A stretch of DNA of 64,000 nucleotides from Irpex lacteus (Eukaryota > Basidiomycota > Agaricomycetes > Polyporales > Irpicaceae). The translations under genes and the position numbers were made by a program. The first letter of the stretch is position 1. Every line of letters begins with the position of its first letter. Of the stretch, positions 37,680 to 50,221 are shown piece by piece. The stretch covers positions 1,488,001 through 1,552,000 of the forward strand of contig MQVO02000004.1 in the NCBI GenBank assembly GCA_001986395.2. The letters run 5' to 3'. The notes below the pieces were generated by a model. That model was not told the origin of the DNA. It ran no database searches and saw nothing but the letters and a program-made list of their open reading frames with translations.

Positions 37680-40407
37680 CTACATACAACGCCTTTTCTT
37701 ACCCGGCGAACTGGATGCGCTCTCTTCGCCTTCAGTATCTGAGTCCAGCCCACATGCCTTCATCAGTTCCTGCATATCCTCTGTATAGTCCGCGTATCCT
37801 GGCTCTCTAGTGCGCTTCCGGGTCGAGGTTGCTGACGTGGGAAGACCAGGAATAGCGGAGGTCTCCGCGCGGATATCTTGAATAGGGCGAGTCTTCCTCA
37901 AGGGCTTGATCACTCTCCCTTCAGCGAGAGAAGTAGAATAGCCATCTTCGGCATACACCCCGTTTGGGGACAGCGTGGGGTTTCTTGCACTCTCTGCGAT
38001 AATATTACGGATCAGGGAAGCAATAGCAATCAGTATACGAGGTCTCGTACCTGACTTAGTATGCGCAACCCTTGTGGCCGCGGGATTGGCGATAGGGATT
38101 ATGGAACCCCTCGCGACATCTTGCGGTAACATGATTTCAGTTGCTGCGACGGTAGTGGGTTCGAGGTGTACTGAACGTCGGACTCCAGGAAGTAAAGGGA
38201 TAGGATCCTTGATCTTAACGATAAAATTGAGGAGAATACGACGGAATGCTTCATGAAGATGGCCAGGAGCAGGCTGCTCTTTCAGAAGAGCATATTCCGG
38301 GTAGACCTGGCGACCAAGCTGAACGATCAGCGGAATGGTAGATTGCAGGCGCGTGGGTAGGACGGTCTTCCACTCCTCTGCGGTCTTTCTGAGTAGCTCG
38401 TCACGGAAGTCTTTCGCATTGTTGGACTGCTGAAAGTGCTCGAGGCATTGGCCGAGCCGGAAGGCCTTCGATCGAAGGACTTCTTGCGTGTCTGCAGGGT
38501 GTGTCTTCTTAGGAGTCGCCAAAAGTAGTGTCCTAATGAATACCCAAAAGAGGGCCTCTACATCGTGTTCCTCACGATACTCGAAGGCCACCTTGGACGC
38601 CGTGTCATCCTTCGCAACCAGAGGAACTCCGTGGACCTGTTGAGGCTTATCCTCCCATGTGTCGTGGCTGGCCTGTCCGTACGCATTGATATAGAGCTCT
38701 CTGGCCTGTTCCCCGAGTTTGGGCATCGGGCAGAACCTGAAGCGACGAGCCACGCTGGTTGTTGCAACTGACCTAGCCCGGTAACCTGGTGTACCCTATA
38801 CCACCGTCAAAGATACGAACAAAGGAGGACAGATTGAAGACTTACTGTGCGTCGAGCCAGAATTTCCTTGCTATACCGCAACGTGGCTGTCATGGGATTA
38901 TTCGGGTTTGCTACGGCTGCCCGGTCAAAGTCGATGATCAACGCCGTGCTCGAAGTATCGTCCCTGCGTTCAATTGAGCACTATCCAATGCACCAACTTG
39001 AATGAGTTCAGCAACGTACCGTGGATGATTTTCCATAACGTTTTTCACATAACGCACGTCCTGCGTGGTCGAGGAAGGCCCCGGCCTAACCGCCCACTTG
39101 ATGTCGTGAGAAGGATACATGAGCACATTACCGGGACTCATGTCGCGGTGGAATATGCCTTTGCGAGAAAGCTCTCGAAGTGCTGGTAGCCCAGAATAAG
39201 TTAGGTCATGCGGCGAATAGTTATCGACATAAAATTGTTCACCTTCATTCGCATCAAAGATGGCCATGCATAAATCCTTTACAGACTTTGCGTTATCCAA
39301 TCTAACCCCTGACGCGCCAAGAACGAGTCGTGCTTTGACCAGAACTCTATGGTGCTTCGCCGCGTCTTCAGCTGCGAGAGTGGTGTATGGCCGCCCTGCC
39401 GCTGATTGAACAGTAATGCTGCTCTTCGGAGGCACAACGGCGTCGACAATTCCATCGGAATGCACTGCCTGGAGGAAGCTCGATTCAGATGCCAGCTGCG
39501 TTTGCGGCAGATAGGCATCCTTAATAATGGAAACTTGGCCTCCTTCTTCGCACTTGAAAACGTTGGTACGGCGACCGATGACTTCACCACTGAAAATCAA
39601 CTTGGCCTTCGAGTAAGTATGTTCTCCCGCGGTGATTCGCCAAGTCGTGGGCTCCATGATCCCAGGAGTCTCCATGTGAAGGGTAGAGTCGTATAGTGGG
39701 TGGTCGGGTAAAGGATAAGAGAATGAGTACACGAAGCGTTCCAATATTTCCGGGCTCTGGCCGATGCTGTATTGTTGAGAGTAGTGAACTCCGCTAGCGT
39801 CGTACCATCCTACGCGCATGCGACCGACCGTCTTGTCGAGTAACAGGAAGTAGGCTCCCGTTAAGTCAGGACGTGCTTTCAGCAAGCATTCCACCAGGTT
39901 AGCAGTATTCGGCGCGTCCAAGTTGTCAACAATCTGGACCACGGTATCTACAGCATGCCATGGGACACAGCGGCCGCTTCTCTCGTATGCTCGTATGTCA
40001 TCAGGGTGAATAGATATCCCCACTGCAGTTGGGCTGAATGAGACTTGCGTGTCACAGGGATGGCACGAGATTCTGCTACGCGAATGCTGGACGAAGTACA
40101 GTGGATCGGGTCTGGCAGACGGTCTTTCCTGCATATCGGCTAGCAGCAAGGTGTGAGTTATGCTCGCAGTGATAGATGCTATTTGGGACGTACTATAGGC
40201 ACCGTGACTGAGGACCGCGAAGTATTGAAGGATGTATGCAACTTTCTTGCTTCGGCTGCGGACATCGTCGATGGCGGCCAACAATGGTCTTGAGTCAGAG
40301 ATCGAAGTTAGAAACGCGTCCGAAGGCTTTGAAAGGTGAAGTTGAACAAAAGAGTCATTTTCCAAATGTTCTATACTTTGCGGCGAAGACTGAGGGAAGA
40401 GTTCCAT
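37680..40407 (-). CDS. FunK1-type fungal protein kinase
   Basis: Member of a kinase family greatly expanded in multicellular Agaricomycetes. The real start is the ATG at 40405-40407; the frame extends upstream only to a non-ATG codon. Exon 1 covers about 39019-40407, followed by two short introns. The N-terminal 270 residues form the FunK1-specific region, including SFSPTAVGISIHPDDI and IVDNLDAPNTANLV. The kinase core shows GEHTYSKAKLIFSGEVIGRR, KCEEGGQVSIIKDAY with the presumed ATP-binding lysine, FHRDMSPGNVLMY in the catalytic loop, and ALIIDFDRAA, where DFD replaces DFG as usual in FunK1. After the last intron come RTGTPGYRARSVA and EEHDVEALFWVFIRTLLL. The C-terminal 250 residues are variable and end in a basic KKRRCM. 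Function is unknown for the family. Confidence 0.9.
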
Positions 40408-41641
40408 GGCGTCGGCCGGAGATGTTGGTGGAGGGAGAGACGAAGGTGACGGGCGCCTCTGACTGCCAAATCCCGCCCTTTCATACCTCAACCAGCAGCG
40501 TTGGGTGTGGCCTTTTCCTTCATGATGGCATTGATCCGTGTCGTGCAGATGGCCATGCAGACTGTGACCACAACTATCATCACTGGCGTTAAGACCGTCA
40601 CCCAAGTTATGACGGGACAACCTGACACGGTTTCAGCATCAGGCCGTTGGTCCTAGCTCAACGTTCAACCTCTGCATGCGGAACAAAAGCAAGAGGTGAG
40701 TGGAACCTGGAGGTTGGCCTATGTCGGCTTCATGTGAGCTCACCATTGTCCATACTACTTATGCCGCTTGAATGAAGCCCAGCGCTCTCATCCGAAGTCC
40801 TGTTTGGGGACTAAGATAGAATGCCTCGTAGGCCGGTAGACGAATGAGCGCATTAGCCCCTAGAGAATTACTGAGACATAATGGTTGGCCCCCAGGTTGT
40901 ATCTCTTGGGGTACTGCTGGTGTATATGGATAACTAGGGAAGATTCATCGTCTAAGCAGTTACGTGACCTTGTCCCTTAAATGGGAGTATGGTTGGTTGA
41001 AGTACGTACCTTCTGCTGCTAAGAATCCGATGACTTCTTGGCTGGTGTCGTATCCGACCGCCGTCGTAGCAGTACCGTGGGGATACGGAGGTGCTAGCAC
41101 ACGGCGTCGAGCTTAGTGACGCTAACAATTATTCCCAAGCGACTCCAAGTCAGAGGCCGAGCCAATATCCCTTTCTAATTTCTTTTCAGTAAGCTCATTC
41201 CATAGTACCAAAATATTATCGCACTTGAAAATATCCTCTTCGACGCTGACTGTGTGTTGCGAGCTCGAGATAGCTTAACAAAGTGCATAACGAGCTCGGT
41301 AACTAGGAGGTGTATCTTCTGGCAAGAATCTTGAAGCTTCCTAAATTTGCGGGTTTGATTCGTAGCCATTAATGATCGTCAAGGATTTTGTGCTGAACAT
41401 CGTAGCCATTGAACGTGTCCATTCCAAGTCACCGACCATGATGGCCAGAGACTCGGATGGAAAGCGTCGGTGATGGCACCCTCGGGCCTCAGCGTTACTC
41501 TATGCAGGGTTCTCACCGCCCGAAGTTACTACCGCTCACTGTGTCTATTTAATATCGAGCTGACAGTGGCATGTCTCTGCTTCTCTCCGACTTGAAGACG
41601 AGTACAGCGAACGGCAAACAACACTGAAGACCAGCGCAAGC
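40408..41641. other. Divergent upstream region of FunK1 (-) and the TMEM19-like gene (+)
   Basis: 1.2 kb with no accepted gene. ORFs are under 70 codons and featureless. Confidence 0.4.
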
Positions 41642-42758
41642 ATGACAGTCCTCAAGTCCATTCCAATTGTCCCTCTTCTTGCGGCGACGTACCTCGCTTT
41701 CAGTGGTATCCGAAAGCGTTCGCTATCCCCGTCTGGAGGCATCGCTGCATTCGTGGTAGGGTTCACGATGCTGTCGGTGCCTCTGCGCGCATTCGGGATA
41801 TCTCTCATTGTATTCTATTTGACCGGATCGAAGGCGACCAAAGTTGGCAAGGAGCTAAAGGCAAAACTTGAGGATGGACACCAAGCGGCAGGGTATAGGA
41901 ATGCAACTCAGGTACTCTGCAACTCGCTGTCCGCTTTCGTAGCATCACTGCTCTGGTCAGCAAGCTATGTGCCAGAGTCAGTGTCATCGTGGCTACTCTC
42001 CGGTGTCATTTCCCCGACGGCAGCGTATGATTTCGACGAGTGGTGTCCCCTCACACCTCCACCAACTTTGCAAACCAGTCGCGTACTGTTATTTGTAACT
42101 CTTGGGTAAGCGTCGATCTTGTGGACAGCGTGTACTGTATGTATAACAGCTTTGATTGCGATCAAGTCACTTTGCATGCTGCCTGGGAGATACGTTGGCC
42201 TCTGAACTTGGTATACTCTCCAAGTCCAGACCACGTTTAGTCACAACATTCCAGCCCGTGCCTCCCGGAACCAATGGAGGAATGTCCACGTTGGGAACGG
42301 TAGCATCCATGTCTGGTGGCATTGTAATGGGTCTCACACTGCTGGTGTCCCTTGTGGTAGAGAGTTCCCGCTGTCGAGCTGAGTGGCTCAGTATCTCAGC
42401 GACGCTAATAGGATGGGGAGCATTCGCCGGGCTATTTGGTTCATTCGTAAGCCGCATTCTTAGCCTTGCATTAACTCATGCTCACCCTCATTCAGCTCGA
42501 CTCCTTGATGGGAGCTACGCTCCAGCGTACTTGCTTCTCTAGTGAATCAAAGAAGGTTTTGACGGATGAGTCGTCCACCACGGCATTTTCTGGCACAGAT
42601 GTCCAGACCATCAGTGGAATAGACGTACTATCCAATAGCCAGGTACGACAGCTCTCTGACCAAGTCTCCAGTACAAACTGACAAATTGTCCTCAGGTTAA
42701 CCTGTTATCTTCTATTGCGACGGCAGGGCTGCTAGGCTCGGTAGCTCTGGCATTCTAG
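41642..42758 (+). CDS. TMEM19/DUF92 family integral membrane protein
   Basis: Polytopic membrane protein of the DUF92/TMEM19 family. Bacterial and plant relatives include VTE6-like phytyl-phosphate kinases, but the fungal role is unknown. Exons are 41642-42105, 42167-42446, 42496-42642 and 42696-42758, giving 317 residues with an intact frame. The first helices include SIPIVPLLAATYLAFSGI and SPSGGIAAFVVGFTML. A conserved loop has FYLTGSKATKVGKELKAKLE, followed by YRNATQVLCNSLSAFVASLL. The family signature HFACCLGDTLASELG spans intron 1, followed by VPPGTNGGMSTLGTVAS, where GTNGG is a family hallmark, and LIGWGAFAGLFGSFLDSLMG. The last helix (LLSSIATAGLLGSVALAF) forms the C-terminus. Five or more transmembrane segments are likely. 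Confidence 0.88.
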
Positions 42759-43482
42759 GTCACCATATCTATACGCATGCGGAGTTTACTTATGTGCTGC
42801 TTGTCAATGACTGCATATTATCTGGCACTCTCATAGTGGCGTTTACACGCTTGTCACCCATACTAACATCTAATGTTAACCTGTACTGTTCCACATGATT
42901 GTGCGACGTTGCCAATGATGTCTCCTCGTTCCTCAATTGAAGCTTGAAAAACATACCACCTCTCCTGACCTTCGATTCCCGCAGATCTGTTGTTTCCCAT
43001 GTAGACACGGCGCGCATGCTCATCGTCGACTGCATCTTAGGTATGCTTCATGCCCAGATAGCTCTCGGATACAGAAGCTTACTAACGACATCCCATTCTT
43101 GGGGATCTAGAACATCGACAAACGCAGCAGTTAGTGAGTGGTGGAGTAACGTTGTGGCCGTAGCCAACTTCGTTCCGTTGTCATTGCGGGTACCAGCCAC
43201 TCAACGGAGTGTTTTCCTATACGTTGAACCTGAGGATTGCCACCTCTTTGTTCATTTCGGCACATCGAACCATACCGGCACTGCCAACGAAAGCTCGTCC
43301 CAGGTTAAAAGAGAGAAGGAAGGGTCGCAAGCCTGGTTGCTGTCTTGTCTACGGTGGTTGGACACATTTCAAAGGGTAGCAAGGACTTGCCGAGGACATA
43401 CTCTCGCAAAACTGTCGGGTATAACAGTCCAGCGAGTGGGGCATTTCCCCCAGCATACGACAATCTCGAGCCTCACTCGAGG
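42759..43482. other. 724 bp upstream of the fifth secreted-protein copy
   Basis: A 197-codon ORF lies here but begins at TTG and shows no domain or signal peptide, so I do not call it. No clear TATA box is seen before 43483. Confidence 0.4.
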
Positions 43483-43899
43483 ATGCGTCACTCGGCCGCC
43501 TTCGCTGTCATTGTCAGCCTCGCACTGCACGGAGTGAACGCTCTCAACTGCGCCGTCTGTCCTCCCACTCGTCGGTGGCGAAACCCTTCAACATGCAGGC
43601 GGGCTCAGGCTAGAAGGTGTAGGAAATCTGCTCCAGTGCGAGTAAGTCAGATGACGATGAACTGCACAGTGCGATGCTGACTGTGCTCTCAGCTATACCC
43701 TACTGAATGGTCCACCGCAAGGGACCTTTGCCATATGCCTTTACAGAGCGAGTCTACCCAGTATCCTATCGCTTCAGCTTTTCATACGGAAGTACTCTAG
43801 ATTTCTCGACTAGAGGAGGGTGTCCGCCCACCACTACAGTCACGACTCAGCACCGGGCTAAAGCCATGGACCACAGATTGTTTTGTAGGGGGAAATGAG
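43483..43899 (+). pseudogene. Decayed fifth copy of the small secreted six-cysteine family
   Basis: A signal peptide (MRHSAAFAVIVSLALHGVNA) and the first cysteine pair (LNCAVCPP) match the array at 14.7-18.1 kb. After CPP the frame slips: the continuation (VGGETLQHAGGLRL, NLLQC) is in another frame, as if two bases were lost near 43570. Exon 1 would end at 43641 with the family's third cysteine and phase (TGCGA, donor GTAAGT). Exon 2 starts at 43693 with the expected CxY context (YTLLNG, ICLY), but no GT donor follows where the others have one. A later GGCPPTT matches the fifth cysteine, without the terminal LL-PC. I infer a recently inactivated gene; sequencing error could explain the slip but hardly the missing donor. 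The end coordinate is approximate. Confidence 0.6.
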
Positions 43900-44190
43900 A
43901 CTTCAGAATATGCAAAAAAACTGGTGCCACATTACTCTGTCATGCGCTGGCATACATCTGTTTGATTAGACTTTGTCACTGCCCTCGCAGCGGTGGTGAC
44001 GACTGTACAATTGGTATGACCAAGTAAGGGCGGTCTATAGCTATGACTTTGAATCTGAGTTGTCAACGTCCTCGAGAGCAGACTCGATTACACTCGTTAG
44101 AAAATACCTGATCTCTACAATGCATTAATAAGGAGGAGGTACTGGTGGCGGCCTCGCACATAGTAATATACACGAGCTTGCATGAGACTT

Positions 44191-46320
44191 TCATTGTCTA
44201 GGACGACGTCCGCCCCAGCGCCCACCGCGCCCACCCCTACCTCCACCGCCGTACCCTCCACCTCCACCACCTCCTCCACTGCCATAGTTGCCTCCACGGT
44301 CATAACCACCACCACCACCACCGCCATAACCTCCTCTGTTCCCATTGCGTCGCCATTGATCACCTTCGCCTTGACCAAAGGAGTCCTCGGACTGCGGCAT
44401 GTTTCCATTCTGCCCGCCGCTACCACCTCCCATATAACCGAAATCCGACCCGCGTCCTGGGGCTGGCCCAGCTGTATCTGATGCTCCGAAACCAGGTATG
44501 AAGTCGTCCTGATCTCGCCCAAATGAATCTTGGTTAGGGCCATTGGATACTCCGTCGGGGCCCTCTTCCCAACTAGGTCCTATACCTGAACCGATACCAG
44601 GAACGAAAGCGTCGTCATCGTCGTCAGCGGCAGAAACCTCGGGTGGTTTCTCTCCTCCACCAGAGAACACAGATGAGACGTCCCCAGGTCGCTCGCGACA
44701 CCAGAATCGAGTGGTGTGGTCATTCGAGGCTGACACCAAGATATGGCCTATAGGATGGAAGGCAAGCGACCACACGTTCGAGTCGTGTGCTTGAGATAAT
44801 GTAGCACGGGGTCCTGGCTGAGTTGCCGTCGCTCCTGGTAATCCAGACGACGGTAGAGGTGCTGACGCCGCAGACAGATCCCAATGTAAGATTGCACCTT
44901 CTGAGCCACCGGAAACTATTATGGGATGTACTGGATGCCAGGCCACGGCTATAAATCGTATATCAGGTATAGCAGATATACTCTGAAAAGGCAACAGGCA
45001 ACGTACAGCACACTTCTTTCTTGTGTCCTTTCAAGACACGCAGCTCCTTCATAGCACGAATGTCGAAAACGCGAACGGTTTGATCTCTTGAGGCGCTGGC
45101 GACCAGATTTCCATCTGGTGACCATGCAAGAGCCTGGATCGTGTTCTTGTGATAGTGTCTGGGCCGATTATCAGCAGACTGAACTTAAGAGTATATACTC
45201 TACTCACAAGGTCGACAATACAGTGCCCGTACGAGGGTCCCAAAACTTGATCATGTTGTCCTTACTTCCTGACGCCAGCAGACCTTTCGTGGGATGCCAT
45301 TCGACACACTTGACATCCCATCCGTGGCCTAGCACCGGGATGAGTAATTGAAACCAGAATAGAGTTGTGACAGGCACGAACCTGTGAGAACTCGCTCTTC
45401 CCTGCTCTCTTCAAACGACCATATGCGAACAGTAGAGTCGTCACTGGCAGTAGCAAACCGACCGTCATCGGGACTGAAACTCAATCCACGGATGGCCTCC
45501 CTGTGACCTTGCCACGTCGTGAGGTTGTTCATATTCGGCTGGAAGTACTTGATGATCCCGCTTTGATCGGCAGAGGCAAGGTAGAGTCCAGAATGCGAGA
45601 ACTGCATAGTGCGAACGGCGCTGTCGTGAGCTTGGAGAATGGTTTCGAAGTTGAATGTGAGGCCATTCCATATTGTGAATTCGCCACTTGTGGAACCCGT
45701 CACAATACGTCTAGCTTCAGGTGTCCACTATATCGTCCCATACTGTCAGTCACAGTACAGGGTAGAACGTTAGGGGTACGCACCACGACACAATTCACGG
45801 GGCAACGGATTTTATTCGTGGACGTATGCACGAATTTGGTGCACAGTGACGTGGAGTAGTTATCCGGATATGCCTTAGGTGGTAATAGCTAGGAGGGGGA
45901 AACATCGTTCAATTGGTAAGCTATATAAGGATACATATTTTGTCCTTCGTACATCAATGATATACGGAGGCGCAGGCCGCAGATATGGCGCATACGTCGT
46001 CTGAGACCGCAGTTTCCGTAGCTGTATACAACAGGTTAGCTGAAGACTTGCGTCGTATCCAGTACGAAGATACTCACCAACGTCAGCCTCCCCATAGGCC
46101 CAGTATAGTCCACCGTTCTCCGCGGCCGGACCTTCTTCACCGGTCTTCCGTCCATAGCCTGTCTCAAGGCAGCCATCTCTTGCTCGTGGGTCATGTCGTC
46201 CGTGGGAGGAGGTACGGGTAACGATAGGTTCTTTTGAGGAGTCCATTCGTGAGGTGAGGGTTGTACAGGCGGGATAGATTTCGGTGGCAAAAGAACAGGC
46301 AAGCTATTTGAGCTCGCCAT
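44191..46320 (-). CDS. PFS2: Polyadenylation factor subunit PFS2 (WD40), Gly/Arg-rich tail
   Basis: WD40 scaffold of the cleavage and polyadenylation factor (human WDR33), needed for mRNA 3'-end formation. ATG at 46318-46320; seven or so exons join without frame breaks. The N-terminal segment ([35 protein letters not shown]) and [20 protein letters not shown] are the family lead-in. [20 protein letters not shown] opens the propeller. WD repeats follow ([100 protein letters not shown]). After the propeller is an acidic, disordered segment. The C-terminus is a long glycine tract with YGGGG and RGG repeats (about 44210-44345), a likely RNA-binding and arginine-methylation region. The GC-rich tail produces long false ORFs on both strands. 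Confidence 0.95.
44215..44345 (-). repeat. Low-complexity GGN codon repeat encoding the PFS2 glycine/RGG tail
   Basis: About 130 bp of GGN repeats on the minus strand encode YGGGG/RGG units. Such tracts change length by slippage, so the exact residue count may vary between strains. Confidence 0.7.
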
Positions 46321-49300
46321 ATTGTTCCACGAGCTATGGACTCAAGTGTTTTGGTGACTTCAATTAACAAGCCCTGTCTCAGACGTGGACCTGTAACACT
46401 ACTGCAGAGGTCCAAAAGATAGCACGAGTTCTTTGAAGCTGATAAGCTTAGACAGAAAGCAGTCGAGCCAGAATACCTGAAAGAGAATCGTTGTTGGCCC
46501 GACTTGCCGCGGAGAGCGTTCAAGAAGTTGCAGTGAGAGAGACGGAGTGAACAGACGCCCATCATTTGTCAATAAACGCCCGCTCTATACTATTTAGGAA
46601 TTCGACATCTTTGTGGCGCACAATATCCAATGTGTGCTGAGGCCGCCACGGCATATTTTGGCTGGAATAATTTTTCATCTTGTGATGGAAAATACATGGG
46701 CACGGTATACTAAAATAATGGAACTACGAGCTTCATTGCGCACACCCTAGAGAACTGCAATAATGCCTCAAGTGCGTGAACTACGCGTGGCTTGTTTTCA
46801 AGAAGTTGTCAGTGCTACAGTACTTTATTTCTCAAAGTAGCGCATCATTCCGCGATGTCTTTGCTTGCAAAAAAGCTCACATTGAGCATATACCTATGAT
46901 CATTCCTTCAAGTGGTTTTCCATCCCAACGGCGAGTCAGTCGAAACTAGGTGCATAGGCCTGTCGGAATATTTTCACTGATCGACGTCAACGCCAAGCAT
47001 ACTATATCAGATAATTTTTTGTAGAACACGCACCGAAGTCTAGACAGCATCGTCATCGATGTTTAACAGAAGTGAAATTTAATGACGGTACTCAGGGTTT
47101 CTCGACACAACCTAGCGTAACGAAACCATGTTATCGCGCTCCACTTGTGACCGAGGTCCGTCCGAACGTTGACGAGGATAATTCGACACGACCTAGGACA
47201 ACGAGTCAACGACGTCAACAGAATTTGTTGCAGGGCCGTTAGCGTGAGTTATGATGAAAAAGCTGAGAAAACGCGATTAGGGAAGGGTGAATGCGGCATG
47301 GCATGGCATATCCAGTCACTTCCATAATTGAGTTTTTTCGTGGGAGCCAGACCGTATACCCCTACATCCCATGGGGCATTCTGGGGTTGGGTGGGCCACT
47401 GATGGGTCGGTCGTGTGGGGATCGTGAACGGTGATCGGAGCGCTGGAACGACTAGTAAGATGTTGTTACTAATTTTTCGCGTATTCTCCTATCCTTGCGT
47501 CGTTTTACACACTGCTGCATACTGCCGCCCTCGTGCAATGCTGGGTTCATCGATAAGCCGACGTGGCGTAATTGGGTCGACGATACTTACAGGCAAAAGT
47601 CAATGGCGAACGCTACGTTGAAGATGGTGGCGTCAGCGCCCAGCCTCGTGCAAAACTTCGACGACCTTCAGCTACAGGGAGCCCGGGGGACGCGCGTCTT
47701 CGTAGACTTCTCTATACGCTGCATTTGCACGTTCTATAGTTGAGAGCACGCCGGTCGTATTGACGAACGTGGTCCGAGGCCTTCGTGCAAGTGGTTGTGG
47801 AGCATGTACTGGCAGCTCCTCACGCTGAAAGCTTGGAGAACATCCTAGATGTGAACATCGAAGTCAGTTCCATTCATAACCGTCTATTCAAAAGAACACC
47901 GCGTACATACATATCTTACTCACATCTATCAGAAACGTTTCCCGATTCAGTAGTTACACACCTATATGCAAACGCAAACTCAGCAACTCCGCAAAAGCAC
48001 TTTCTTAGTTTCCTTCTTCCGCGTCGTCGAAGTTCCCGCGAAATCGTCGTTTTTCCTGTTACAAATGATCAACTGAATTGAGGGGATCGAACTGACAAAT
48101 TGGCATCTGCGAGAAGCAGAAGGTTCGAACAATATAGATCCCAGGGCGGCTTCCACACAATGATCGGTCAGACGTTGTACATAAACGACGTGCGAAATCT
48201 ACTCACGGTTGCTGCGTTGATGACAGAAGAAGCCGAGGCGGCTACTGTTCCAACTGATAAGCATATACCACCATGCACGGTGTCGGCTTTCAGAAACAAG
48301 AATAAGTTAATGAGGCAGACACGCTGCAGAACGAGTCCACTGGCAGTGACTACGGGGCAATTGGCTGACCGCCGGCAAGACAGGTAGGAAAAGGACGTGT
48401 CGCTTGTGGTTCTATCGTTTCCAGATATCGCGCACGCACCTCTTGTTCATCACGCCGTTCATAACGCGTGCAACCACGAAGAACGACCTATCGAATAGAC
48501 AGCGAGTACACCCGACGGAAGACCATCCCGGCCTCCGAAACTACACATACCGATTGGCGTTGCGTATATATGTAGATCCCGCCTGCAGGGGATGACCGCT
48601 CGTGTTTGCATATAACCTTTACGCATCACTGGTCCGACGTCCGTGATGCTGCTACATACTAGGAGGATCTGCACGGTTCGCGAAGTACGAGTATCTCGGA
48701 CATCGGTACATAGAGTGGGTGTCGGGGCAGGTCATGAAAAAAGTCTTTGTAAGACGTTCCACGAAGCAACTGCTTACGGGAGCCTGATTTATTGTAGTAT
48801 CTGACACAGCATTTGCGGCTTTGAGATATCGGCCGACGTTCGACGTGGTAAATACGGATGCCGAGTGAATAGAGTGGCAATGAGTGGTGGGCAAAGCAGG
48901 TACGCTTTCGTAGTCATTGATGAGAACAAATGGCGAAGATAGTGATGATACTGGCTCACTTTGGACTTGCCTTCTTCTCGGCCATATTGATGCGACACCT
49001 TTCCTTGCAGCCATTCTCCGCTCGAATGATACGTTTGTTCCATGGAATTGAATGTATGGGCCCGATGGATTGAATGGTTCTGATGTAAGACCAAAGTACG
49101 GACAAAGCAGGATGCGAGTACCACCCCGATTTTAAGTCACCTTAGATCAGGAACGAATTAAACTTTTCAATCTTGGTACAAGGCTAGCCAAAAAGTTCAG
49201 CAACAAGGTAAGGGGACGACAGCATGCGGCGTGTCATCGCCGATAAAGGAATCATATTGCAGCAGTTGAAGTTTTTGCATCCATCGTCACCCCAGAAGAA

Positions 49301-50221
49301 TCTTCCTGTTGAGTTGAACGGGCGGCCGTTTGAATCCAGAAACCTAGGACTTCTTTCGTAGAAGCGTAGAGAGCTAGAAAACTAGAATATCGGTAACAAG
49401 AGCAACTTGTGGTTGAGCAAGTCATCCCATCAGTTGTAAGGAAACCTAGATACGCTCCTATCCATCACACAGTAGTATGCCGTGGTCGACTGATGTGAGG
49501 TGAGATCGCAATGGTGCCATTCCAGTCAACGGTAAGGTGGCGAACACAGCCAATATGAGAGTGTCATGTTGAGAATCGACGGCGAATTTGATGCAAGTAA
49601 TGGTAACGGGTGTTAACGTTCGGACTGAGCACTGAGTACTGACGTCTAGCCAACAGGAAGCTGGCAGCCTCACGAAAAGCTTTTCTGACAGCTCCGATAA
49701 AAGTGACCGATCATAGTGTTGACAAGCTGCGTCAACTGTAGCAGTAAGACCCTGGCCCACCTATCGAGGATGTTTCGCGGATAGAAAGGAGATACGCCAG
49801 GCCGCGACGTGGGACCTATGCGGCCAAAATGCAGATAAGTAGCATATAGATATGTCAGGAACATATGGCGATACCAAGGAAAGTGCTTGCGAGAGCATGA
49901 TCATGATCTGCGAACGTCGGTGGCGAATTTGTAGAGGCAAGGAACGAATTTAGAGAAGACAAATTCGGAACAACGGACGTGTGGTATCGGAGCGCCCAAC
50001 CTTCGGTCAACTCACCACTGGCAGCAACTTGAAAGTCTCCGACTCCGACGATGAACAAGCATGAAATGTAAGTTGGAAACGAACAGTCGTTATTTCATCG
50101 TAAAATGCAAGTACTGATACAAATCTCGAATATACTACAGCTACAGCGTTGTGTCCTTATAATAGACATCAACCTCGACGACAGTGTTACATTTGGAGCA
50201 GCGAAGTTCGCTTGCTCTTTC
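46321..50221. other. 3.9 kb gene-poor stretch
   Basis: The largest gap in the window. I find no ORF above about 120 codons, no recognisable domain, no signal peptide followed by paired cysteines, and no transposon open reading frame. The PFS2 promoter lies at its left end. A short imperfect repeat is visible near 47090-47200 (CGACACAACCTAGCGTAACG, then a variant with CGACACGACCTAGGACAACG). It could be a degraded element or regulatory DNA. Confidence 0.45.

Noticed and set aside
42944..43537. Plus-strand ORF of 197 codons upstream of the fifth secreted-protein copy
   Set aside because: It begins at TTG, overlaps the well-supported start of the secreted protein in another frame, and shows no domain or signal peptide.
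44182..44481. Thr/Ser-rich plus-strand ORF and a Val/Glu-rich minus-strand ORF over the PFS2 tail
   Set aside because: Both are frame shadows of the GGN repeat encoding the PFS2 glycine tail.
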